Source: Pontivivens ytuae (GTDB taxonomy: Bacteria > Pseudomonadota > Alphaproteobacteria > Rhodobacterales > Rhodobacteraceae). From it: a stretch of 64,000 nucleotides of DNA. Positions 44,453-51,615 of this stretch are shown here, piece by piece. The first letter of the stretch is position 1. Each line of letters begins with the position of its first letter. The notes below the pieces were generated by a model. The model did not search any database. It saw nothing but the letters and a program-made list of their open reading frames with translations, and was not told the DNA's origin. The position numbers and the translations under genes were made by a program. Location of the stretch: positions 3,700,001 through 3,764,000 of the forward strand of contig NZ_CP064942.1 in assembly GCF_015679265.1 (NCBI RefSeq). The letters run 5' to 3'.

Positions 44453-44860
44453 GGGTTCACCATCTGTCGGGCGCGCTTCAAAATGGACCCCGGTATCCCG
44501 GCGCGGGGCCATACGAGAGGCGACGCGGTTCATCGAACTGCGCCGGGAATGCGGCCTTATACGCGTGCGGCGCAGGGATGCAAGGGGTCTGGGCTCTTTG
44601 GTGCGGAGGGGTGCGCCTGGCCCGGAGGGTGCTTCGGAGAGCTACCACCCCGGACTTGATCCGGGGTCTTTCGATGAGGGGCGCTTCGCTGGGGAGCGGT
44701 CCCGGCGCTGCGGCCGGGACGGTAGGGCTTAGTGTCATGGTCGGGCTTGACCCGGCCATCTCGTGATCCCGGAGACCCTCGGGGCGAGCCCAAGAGTGAC
44801 AGCGGGCGATGGTTGAGCGGTTCCGGCACTGCGGCCGGGACGGTGGCTCGTCAACCACCC
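44453..44860. other. Gene-free gap upstream of rpsF
   Basis: About 408 bases. The rpsF promoter and leader should lie in 44453-44640, but I found no box or structure I trust. The remainder is the composite repeat cluster. Confidence 0.55.
44643..44850 (+). repeat. Composite palindromic repeat cluster
   Basis: ACCCCGGA-CTTGA-TCCGGGGT at 44643-44672, then GGTCCCGGCGCTGCGGCCGG/GAC near 44697-44722. GTCATGGTCGGGCTTGACCC/GGCCATC follows near 44735-44762, then a diverged GAGACCCTCGGGGCGAGCCC unit and a second copy of the GCACTGCGGCCGGGACGGTG block. The order resembles that at 31.5-31.76 kb. Confidence 0.75.
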
Positions 44861-45184
44861 TCAATGATACCGCTGGCCCACCTGCAGCACGGTGCCGTCG
44901 GCGCGGGTGATCTCGTGGGCGTAGAGCTCCAGCACCAGTTCGTCGTCGACATAGCCATGCACCGTCACGGGCTCGCCGAGCTCCACCGGCGGCGTGCTCG
45001 AACTGAAATAGACGGGAATGTTGCCGGTCTCGTCGGCGAGGATGAACTCGTCGTCGTCCATCACCTTGTCGACCGTGCCCGAGATGGTGACCATCGTGCC
45101 GCGCTGGATCTCCGCGATCGTGATGATCTGGGCGAGGGCGGGGGAGGCGAACAGGATCGCCAACAGGGCCAGCGCGGCACGCAT
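44861..45184 (-). CDS. Exported OB-fold (BOF/NirD-YgiW-like) protein, copy 1
   Basis: 107 residues with signal peptide MRAALALLAILFASPALA and AGGAG before the ATG. The mature protein is one small beta-domain: ITIAEIQRGTMVTISGTVDK, DDDEFILADETGNIPVYFSS, VTVHGYVDDELVLELYAHEI. This is the BOF pattern of periplasmic stress proteins. It is a tandem paralogue of the gene at 45342. Confidence 0.82.
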   Translation of the reverse strand: MRAALALLAILFASPALAQIITIAEIQRGTMVTISGTVDKVMDDDEFILADETGNIPVYFSSSTPPVELGEPVTVHGYVDDELVLELYAHEITRADGTVLQVGQRYH

Positions 45185-45341
45185 GGATATCTCCTAAGTC
45201 GATGGGACTGCACTGCTTTTGGAGATGGGTGCGGCAAAGTGGCGGTTCAAGACGAACCTGCCCACGCCATGTGCGTAAATTGCGCCCCGGACCGCAGTGG
45301 CGTTGGTCCGGCCCCGGTCCGGGGCGCTCTCCGGGGGGAGG

Positions 45342-45665
45342 TTATTCGTAGCGGCGGTCGAGCGTGACCACGGTGCCGTCGGCGCGGGTGATCTCGCGCG
45401 CATAGATCTCCTTGAACACGTCGTTGTCCACGAAGCCGCTGACGGTGACCATCTCGCCCACATCCGCCGGCACCCAGTTGGGACCGACATAGACGCGGAT
45501 GTTGCCGGTCTCGTCGCTCAGGCGGAACTCGTCCTCGTCGAGGAGACGTTCGACGACGCCGCTCACGGTCGTCATGCTCCCGCGCTCCACGTCGGCGATG
45601 GGGGTGATGTTGGCAAAGGCGGGCGCGGCCGCGACGAGGCCGGCAAGGACGAGGGCAAGACGCAT
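45342..45665 (-). CDS. Exported OB-fold (BOF/NirD-YgiW-like) protein, copy 2
   Basis: 107 residues, exactly the length of copy 1. Signal peptide MRLALVLAGLVAAAPAFA; mature NITPIADVERGSMTTVSGVV, DEDEFRLSDETGNIRVYVG, VTVSGFVDNDVFKEIYAREI, ITRADGTVVTLDRRYE. It shares the ADETGNI/SDETGNI and HEITRADGTV/REITRADGTV blocks with copy 1. Upstream base context TTAGGAG is also shared. Ligand unknown. Confidence 0.82.
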   Translation of the reverse strand: MRLALVLAGLVAAAPAFANITPIADVERGSMTTVSGVVERLLDEDEFRLSDETGNIRVYVGPNWVPADVGEMVTVSGFVDNDVFKEIYAREITRADGTVVTLDRRYE

Positions 45666-45877
45666 GGAGGGACTCCTAACAATCTGATTTCGCGAAACGA
45701 TTACCTGTGCGACGCACCCTGATGACGTGGTGGCCGATCGGGCGCCTCGCAAGACCCCGAAAAATGAACGGCAGATGAACGTGGCCCGGTCGCGCGGAGG
45801 GCTCCGCCCCCCGGCGCGCCTTGTATCGCCGCGCGCGCATCGGTAGACGGAACCGAGCCGCGACAAGGGAGAAGCGC

Positions 45878-46822
45878 ATGAGGGCATTCGTGTTTCCGGG
45901 CCAGGGCGCCCAGACCGTGGGCATGGGCAAGGCGCTGGCCGACGCCTATCCGGCAGCACAGGCGGTCTTCGACGAGGTGGACGAGGCCCTGGGCGAGAAG
46001 CTCTCCGCCCTCATCTGGGACGGCCCGATCGAGGACCTGACGCTCACCGCGAACGCGCAGCCCGCGCTGATGGCGACGTCCATCGCGGCGATGCGCGCGC
46101 TGGAGGCCGAGGGCGTCGCGATCACCGATGCGGAGTTCGTGGCGGGCCACTCGCTGGGCGAGTACTCGGCACTCTGCGCCGCGGGGGCGTTGAGCCTGTC
46201 CGACACCGCGCGGTTGCTGCGCACGCGGGGCGAGGCGATGCAATCCGCCGTCCCGGTGGGCGTCGGCGCGATGGCGGCCCTGCTGGGTCTCGATTTCGAG
46301 ACGGCGCAGGCCGTTGCCAAGGAAGCGGCCGAGGGCGAGGTCTGCCAGGCCGCCAACGACAACGATCCGACGCAGGTCGTCGTCTCCGGCCACAAGGGCG
46401 CCGTCGAGCGGGCCGTCGAGATCGCGAAGGAGAAGGGCGCGAAGCGTGCCGTGATGCTCCCCGTTTCCGCCCCTTTCCACTGCGCGCTGATGCAACCCGC
46501 GGCCGATGCGATGGCCGAGGCGCTCAGCCATGTCGACATCGAGCCGCCCGAGGTGAAGGTCGTGGCCAACGTGATCGCCCGCTGCGAGACCCAGCCGCAC
46601 CAGATCCGCTCGCTGCTGGTCGACCAGGTCACGGGCTCGGTCCGCTGGCGCGAGAGCGTGGAATACATGGCGAAGGAGGGCGTGACGGAGGTCTACGAGG
46701 TCGGCGCGGGCAAGGCGCTGTCGGGCATGATCCGGCGCATCGAGCGCTCCATCGCCTGCACGCCCGTCGGCACGCCGGAGGAGGCCGTGGCCGCCGCACA
46801 GAAGATCAAGGGAGAGGCATGA
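45878..46822 (+). CDS. fabD: Malonyl-CoA-ACP transacylase FabD
   Basis: 314 residues. FPGQGAQ near the N-terminus, the catalytic Ser is S92 in GHSLGEYSALCA, and the catalytic His is in VSAPFHCALM. It loads malonyl groups on AcpP for fatty acid elongation. The ATG at 45878 (MRAFVFPGQG) follows AAGGGAGAAGC. The stop overlaps the fabG start (ATGA). Confidence 0.97.
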   Translation: MRAFVFPGQGAQTVGMGKALADAYPAAQAVFDEVDEALGEKLSALIWDGPIEDLTLTANAQPALMATSIAAMRALEAEGVAITDAEFVAGHSLGEYSALCAAGALSLSDTARLLRTRGEAMQSAVPVGVGAMAALLGLDFETAQAVAKEAAEGEVCQAANDNDPTQVVVSGHKGAVERAVEIAKEKGAKRAVMLPVSAPFHCALMQPAADAMAEALSHVDIEPPEVKVVANVIARCETQPHQIRSLLVDQVTGSVRWRESVEYMAKEGVTEVYEVGAGKALSGMIRRIERSIACTPVGTPEEAVAAAQKIKGEA

Positions 46823-47559
46823 TGTTCGATCTGACAGGCAAGACCGCGCTGATCACCGGCGCATCGGGCGGCATCGGCGGGGCGATCGCCACCGCACTGC
46901 ACGGCGCGGGCGCGACGGTGGGGCTCAGCGGCACGCGCGAAGCGCCGCTCAAGGAGCTCGCCGGGACGCTCGGCGAGCGGGCGCATGTGCTGCCCTGCAA
47001 CCTCTCCGACCCCGAGGCGGTCGAGGCGCTGCCCAAGCAGGCGGCGGAGGCGATGGGCGGCCTCGACATCCTCGTCAACAATGCCGGGATCACGGCCGAC
47101 AACATCTTCATGCGCATGTCCGACGAGGAATGGCAGAAGGTACTCGACATCAACCTCACCGCCACAATGCGCCTGTGCCGTGCGGTGATGCGGCCGATGA
47201 TGAAGGCGCGCTGGGGCCGCATCGTCAACATCACCTCCGTGGTGGGTGTCACCGGCAATCCGGGGCAGGCGAACTACGCGGCCTCCAAGGCCGGGATGAT
47301 CGGTTTCACCAAGTCCGTGGCCGCCGAGGTCGCGAGCCGCGGCATCACCGCGAACTGCGTCGCCCCGGGCTTCATCGAGACGGCGATGACCGACAAGCTC
47401 AACGACAAGCAGAAGGAGGGGATCCTCGGCGCGATTCCCGCAGGGCGCATGGGCTCGGGCGAGGAGATCGCCTCCGCCGTGCTCTATCTCGCGAGTGCGG
47501 AGGCCGGCTACATCACCGGGCAAACCCTGCATGTGAACGGCGGAATGGCCATGATCTAA
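46819..47559 (+). CDS. fabG: 3-oxoacyl-ACP reductase FabG
   Basis: 246-residue SDR. Cofactor motif TGASGGIG, NNAG, and the Ser-Tyr-Lys triad at about S140, Y153, K157 (NITSVVGVTGNPGQANYAAS-K) are all present. NADPH-dependent reduction of 3-oxoacyl-ACP. Translationally coupled to fabD through a four-base overlap. A weak stem (CGCTTCGGGCG / CGCCGAAAGCG) follows the stop at 47560-47586. Confidence 0.97.
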   Translation: MMFDLTGKTALITGASGGIGGAIATALHGAGATVGLSGTREAPLKELAGTLGERAHVLPCNLSDPEAVEALPKQAAEAMGGLDILVNNAGITADNIFMRMSDEEWQKVLDINLTATMRLCRAVMRPMMKARWGRIVNITSVVGVTGNPGQANYAASKAGMIGFTKSVAAEVASRGITANCVAPGFIETAMTDKLNDKQKEGILGAIPAGRMGSGEEIASAVLYLASAEAGYITGQTLHVNGGMAMI

Positions 47560-47587
47560 GCGCTTCGGGCGCAGGCGCCGAAAGCGT

Positions 47588-47615
47588 TTGCGCCCGCGGA
47601 CCGGTGTGCTATAGC
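47588..47615 (+). promoter_or_regulatory. Possible promoter for acpP
   Basis: TTGCGC (47588-47593) and TATAGC (47610-47615) with a 16-base spacer, about 140 bases before the acpP ATG. It fits the need for stronger acpP expression than fabD/fabG. Inferred from sequence only. Confidence 0.4.
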
Positions 47616-47752
47616 GCGCCGCACGAACGGGCCGGTGGCATTGCCGAGAGGTCAAATTGCCGCTAGGGCATAATGAGAAACGCGTCCGGGCTCTCCGGGC
47701 CTGACAGGACGGGGCGCACGCCCCCGGCCACATCGAAACGAGGAAGAGACAT

Positions 47753-47986
47753 ATGAGCGACATCGCGGATCGCGTGAAGAAGATCGTCGTCGAGCATCTG
47801 AGCGTCGAAGAGGAGAAGGTGAGCGAGAACGCCTCCTTCATCGACGACCTGGGGGCGGACAGCCTCGACACCGTCGAGCTGGTCATGGCCTTCGAGGAAG
47901 AGTTCGGCATCGAGATCCCGGACGACGCTGCCGAGAACATCCAGACCGTCGGCGACGCGGTGAAGTTCATCAAGGAAAACCAGTAA
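47753..47986 (+). CDS. acpP: Acyl carrier protein AcpP
   Basis: 77-residue acidic carrier. The phosphopantetheine Ser is S37 in [12 protein letters not shown]. Normal length and sequence. GAGGAAGAGACAT precedes the ATG. Third gene of fabD-fabG-acpP; fabF comes 910 bases later on the same strand, separated by a repeat and an A+T-rich stretch. Confidence 0.98.
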   Translation: MSDIADRVKKIVVEHLSVEEEKVSENASFIDDLGADSLDTVELVMAFEEEFGIEIPDDAAENIQTVGDAVKFIKENQ

Positions 47987-48010
47987 GCGCCTGCGCTCAC
48001 TGCGGTTTTC

Positions 48011-48041
48011 AAAGGGCGGTCCCTAGGGGCCGCCCTTTTTC
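48011..48041 (+). terminator. Rho-independent terminator after acpP
   Basis: AAAGGGCGG (48011-48019), loop, CCGCCCTTT (48030-48038) followed by TT and C: strong stem with T-run 24 bases after the acpP stop. Confidence 0.9.
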
Positions 48042-48299
48042 GTTTCGGCCTTGGTGCGCGGGGCGGGCCTGCGCATTCGCATTGGACTGGCGAGGGCGGT
48101 GGCGGGCGCAGGTCGCCCGTTCAGGTGTGGTGGTCGCGCCTCATCTGACGCCCGGCGCGGCGGGATGCGGCCCCGTGAGGTACCCCGTGTCGGGCCGATC
48201 CGATGGTACCAGGGTCGTTGCGGCATCCGGCACCGCGCCGGCGCCGAAGCTGCGGGACACGAGCCAACGCCACGTGCTCTCCCGCTCGGTGAAGTTGCA

Positions 48300-48540
48300 A
48301 TCAGCTAAAGTCGGAACTCGATGATAAGGCATACTGTCTTCTGCTCAGTTATGGGTGAGTCGTGAGCTAAGCGATTAACCTCGGTCTTCAAAATAAATTT
48401 TTCGGCCTCTTGGGAAAACAGGGCGTTGGCTTTGAAATTCTATTATGACGCGTATTAAGCATTCTTTATTCGCGTGCGTTGAAGTTAACTTGTATTGATG
48501 GCCTTGAGAACGTTCGAAAGATCGTCGCCTGCGAGGTGCA
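48300..48540. other. A+T-rich island of atypical base composition
   Basis: Stretches such as CTTCAAAATAAATTTTTCGG, TGAAATTCTATTATGACGCG and GTTGAAGTTAACTTGTATTG stand out in an otherwise very G+C-rich window. No convincing gene. On the minus strand, just before the ~175-bp repeat, a frame reads REFAQLGVGGTASCH... to HLAGDDLSNVLKAINTS and stops; it may be the tail of a lost gene. Confidence 0.5.
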
Positions 48541-48620
48541 TTGTCCCGAATTGCTGCGCGCGCGGGCGGTCGCGATGGCAAGACGCGGTGCCCCCGACGC
48601 CAAGCTGTGCGAACTCCCGT

Positions 48621-48795
48621 AAGCCGGGCGTGCGCCGGTCCGTGGGGAGGCGCTCTTTCGTCAGAGCGGTTTGATTTATCCCGGCAAGACCCGCTGGACC
48701 GTCGATCTTCTCCCAACCTCGCAATGCGCCAGCCCGGCGGGACGGGCCGGCGCTCGCCCGGCGCCTTCGGCTTGATTCCGGGCGAGGTGGTGCAG
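48621..48795 (-). repeat. ~175-bp interspersed repeat, third full copy
   Basis: On the minus strand it reads GCACCACCTCGCCCGGAATC, AAGCCGAAGGCGCCGGGCGA, CTTGCCGGGATAAATC and ends CGCACGCCCGGCTT. It aligns throughout with 42016-42187 and 42837-43010, with more differences in the middle third. Confidence 0.75.
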
Positions 48796-48896
48796 GGTGA
48801 TGACCGTTCCGCGATGCTCGCATGCGGGCCCGCCCTTGCCGCCCCCCGCCGGGTGCCGCTATATGCCGTGCCAAGAAACGATGCGAGGAGAGCAGT

Positions 48897-50150
48897 ATGC
48901 GGCGTGTGGTTGTGACCGGGCTGGGGATGGTGTCTCCGCTCGCCTCCGGCGTGGAGGAAACGTGGGCGCGCATCCTCGATGGCCGGTCCGGGGCCGGGCC
49001 GATCACGCGGTTCGATGCGGAGCATCTCGCGACCCGCATCGCCTGCGAAGTGCCGCGCGGCGACGGCTCGGACGGGACCTTCAACCCCGATGACTGGCTG
49101 GAGGTGAAGGAACAGCGCAAGATCGACGACTTCATCATCTACTCCATCGCGGCCGCCGAGATGGCGTGCAGGGACGCCGACTGGCTGCCCGAGAAGGAGG
49201 AGGACCGGATCCGGACCGGGGTGATGATCGGCTCCGGCATCGGGGGCATCGACTCGATCCAGCAGACCTCCTACGTGCTGCGGGACAAGGGACCGCGCCG
49301 GGTGTCGCCCTTCTTCATTCCGGGCTCGCTGATCAACCTGACCTCGGGCCAGGTCTCGATCCGGTTCGGGTTCAAGGGGCCGAACCACTCGATCGTGACG
49401 GCCTGTTCGACAGGGGCGCATGCCATTGGCGATGCGGGCCGTCTCATCGCGCTCGGCGATGCGGAGGTGATGGTCGCGGGCGGGGCGGAGAGTGCCATCT
49501 GCGAGCTCGGCATCGTCGGCTTCAACGCGTGCAAGGCGCTCTCGACGCGCAACGACGAGCCTGAGAAAGCCTCGCGCCCCTACGATGCGGAGCGCGACGG
49601 CTTCGTGATGGGCGAAGGCGCGGGCGTCGTGGTGCTGGAGGAGTACGAGCACGCCAAGGCGCGCGGTGCGAAGATCTATGCCGAGCTGGTGGGCTATGGC
49701 CTGTCGGGCGATGCCTACCACATCACCGCGCCCTCCGAGGATGGCGACGGGGCCTTCCGCTCGATGAGTGCCGCGCTGAAGCGGGCGGGGCTGGAGCCCG
49801 GTGACGTGGATTACATCAACGCGCACGGCACCTCGACCATGGCCGACACGATCGAGCTGGGCGCCGTGGAGCGGTTGATGGGCAACGCGGCGGGGAAGGC
49901 GACGATGTCGTCGACCAAATCCTCCGTCGGGCACCTGCTGGGGGCTGCGGGGGCGGTGGAGGCGATCTTCTCCATCCTCGCGATCCGCGATCAGGTGGCC
50001 CCGCCGACGATCAACCTCGACAACCCGGCGGTGGAGACGCCGCTGGACCTCGCGCCGAACGCGAAGCGGGAGCGGGAGATCAACGTGGCCCTCTCCAACA
50101 GCTTCGGCTTCGGCGGCACCAATGCTTCGGTGATCTTCCAGAAGGTCTGA
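48897..50150 (+). CDS. fabF: Beta-ketoacyl-ACP synthase II FabF
   Basis: 417-residue condensing enzyme of fatty acid elongation. Catalytic Cys is C170 in TACSTGAHAIG; the two His are in NAHGTSTMADT and SSVGHLLGAAG. ATG at 48897 (MRRVVVTGLG) follows AGGAGAGC. mltG starts three bases after the stop, so the two are one operon. Confidence 0.97.
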   Translation: MRRVVVTGLGMVSPLASGVEETWARILDGRSGAGPITRFDAEHLATRIACEVPRGDGSDGTFNPDDWLEVKEQRKIDDFIIYSIAAAEMACRDADWLPEKEEDRIRTGVMIGSGIGGIDSIQQTSYVLRDKGPRRVSPFFIPGSLINLTSGQVSIRFGFKGPNHSIVTACSTGAHAIGDAGRLIALGDAEVMVAGGAESAICELGIVGFNACKALSTRNDEPEKASRPYDAERDGFVMGEGAGVVVLEEYEHAKARGAKIYAELVGYGLSGDAYHITAPSEDGDGAFRSMSAALKRAGLEPGDVDYINAHGTSTMADTIELGAVERLMGNAAGKATMSSTKSSVGHLLGAAGAVEAIFSILAIRDQVAPPTINLDNPAVETPLDLAPNAKREREINVALSNSFGFGGTNASVIFQKV

Positions 50151-50153
50151 TCC

Positions 50154-51143
50154 ATGCGCTCGATCCTTTCCAACCTGCTCACGCTGATGATCGTGGGGCT
50201 CTGCATTCTGGCCGGGGCCGTGTTCTGGGGCCAACGGGAGTTCACGCAACCCGGACCGCTGACGCAGGCGACCGTCATCACGGTGGAACGGGGCGCGACG
50301 CTGAACGGGGTCGCGCGGGTGCTGGAGGACGCCGGGGCGATCTCCAACACCGACGTGTTCCGGCTGGGCGCGCGGTATACGGAGACGGATCGCGGTCTGC
50401 GCTTCGGCGAGTACGAGATCCCGGCGGGTGCCTCGATGGAGGAGATCCTGGAGCTGCTGAACTCCGGCCGTTCGATCCTCTACCAGGTCACGATCCCCGA
50501 GGGCTGGACGAGTTGGCAGGCGGTGCAGCGGATCAACGAGAACGAGCTCCTGGTCGGTGAGATCACGGAGATGCCGCCGGAGGGCTCGCTCGCGCCCAAC
50601 ACCTACTCGATCGAGCGGGGGATGGAGCGGCAGGCGCTGGTCGACCTGATGATGGAGGCGCAGGCCGAGATCGTGGCCGAGGCGTGGGAGAACCGGGCCG
50701 AGGGTCTGCCGCTGGAAAGCCCCGAGGAGCTCCTGATCCTCGCCTCCATCGTGGAGAAGGAAACCGGCGTTTCGGCGGAGCGGGAGCAGGTGGCGAGCGT
50801 CTTCGTCAACCGGATCAACCGCGGCATGCGGCTGCAGACGGACCCGACGGTGATCTACGGCATCACGCTGGGCGAGGGGACGCTGGGGCGCGGGCTGCGG
50901 CGTAGCGAGCTCGATGCCGAGACGCCCTACAACACCTATGTGATTCCCGGGCTGCCTCCGACGCCGATCGCGAATCCGGGCCGTGCCTCCATCGAGGCGA
51001 CGGCGAACCCGGCGGAGACCGACTACTTCTTCTTCGTCGCGGACGGGACAGGCGGGCACGCATTTTCCGTGACTTATGAAGAGCATAACCGCAATGTGGC
51101 GCGCTGGCGGGCCATCGAGCGGCAGCGGTCGGAGAGCCAGTAG
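50154..51143 (+). CDS. mltG: Endolytic transglycosylase MltG
   Basis: 329 residues: one membrane segment at about 7-27, a LysM-like part (about 40-105), and the YceG catalytic domain. The catalytic Glu is E201 in ILASIVEKETG, followed by VASVFVNRINRGMRLQTDP, TVIYGITLG and the YNTYVIPGLPPTPIANPG signature. It cleaves nascent glycan strands at the inner membrane. It borders the GTA remnant. Confidence 0.96.
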   Translation: MRSILSNLLTLMIVGLCILAGAVFWGQREFTQPGPLTQATVITVERGATLNGVARVLEDAGAISNTDVFRLGARYTETDRGLRFGEYEIPAGASMEEILELLNSGRSILYQVTIPEGWTSWQAVQRINENELLVGEITEMPPEGSLAPNTYSIERGMERQALVDLMMEAQAEIVAEAWENRAEGLPLESPEELLILASIVEKETGVSAEREQVASVFVNRINRGMRLQTDPTVIYGITLGEGTLGRGLRRSELDAETPYNTYVIPGLPPTPIANPGRASIEATANPAETDYFFFVADGTGGHAFSVTYEEHNRNVARWRAIERQRSESQ

Positions 51144-51273
51144 GCGATTTTCCGCTTGACTTTGCGAACGGTCTTCGGCACAAAACATTCAAGCTGATAG
51201 AAGTGTGCAAGCGGCAGGGGAAACCCGGGCCGCTTTTTTTATTTCTCTCCAGCGATACGGAAACCTTTCATTC

Positions 51274-51615
51274 ATGTCTGACGATACCGACGCCGCACGG
51301 GTGAGGCTCGCCGCGCGCGCCGAAGCCGCGCGCGTTCTGTACGACAGCCTGACGCGGGCCCTGACCGGGCGCATCCAGTTCCTCGAAGGCGGAACGGTGG
51401 ACAGCGCCCAGGCCAAGGATGTCGCGTCCGAGCTGACCCAGCACCGCAAGGCGCTGCTCGCCCTGATCGAAAACGAGGTGAAACTCGATGGAAGCCCAGC
51501 AGACGGCGCAGCAGCGCCTCTCGATCTCGATGCCGCACGGGATGAACTTCGTGCGCGAATTCTTAAGCTCCGCAACCGACGCGGAGATCGAGGAGCTGCT
51601 GGCGGGGCTCAGTGA
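51274..51615 (+). CDS. Small protein at GTA gene 1 position (terminase small-subunit-like)
   Basis: 113 residues from MSDDTDAAR. Highly helical: RLAARAEAARVLYDSLTRAL, VDSAQAKDVASELTQHRKAL, DLDAARDELRARILKLRNRR. Immediately upstream of a terminase large-subunit frame and after mltG, this is where RcGTA-type clusters encode g1, shown in Rhodobacter capsulatus to be the small terminase. The assignment rests on position and helical character. The preceding leader (51144-51273) has the usual short gap. Confidence 0.65.
   Translation: MSDDTDAARVRLAARAEAARVLYDSLTRALTGRIQFLEGGTVDSAQAKDVASELTQHRKALLALIENEVKLDGSPADGAAAPLDLDAARDELRARILKLRNRRGDRGAAGGAQ

Larger units (their letters stand above)
47987..48896. 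other. Long non-coding gap between acpP and fabF
   Basis: 910 bases: the acpP terminator, about 250 unassigned G+C-rich bases, the A+T-rich island, and the third ~175-bp repeat. About 100 bases remain before fabF that should hold its promoter. Long frames crossing it are antisense shadows. Confidence 0.6.

Noticed and set aside
48375..51188. 937-codon minus-strand open frame across fabF and mltG
   Set aside because: It covers two certain genes on the other strand and has no family-like motif.
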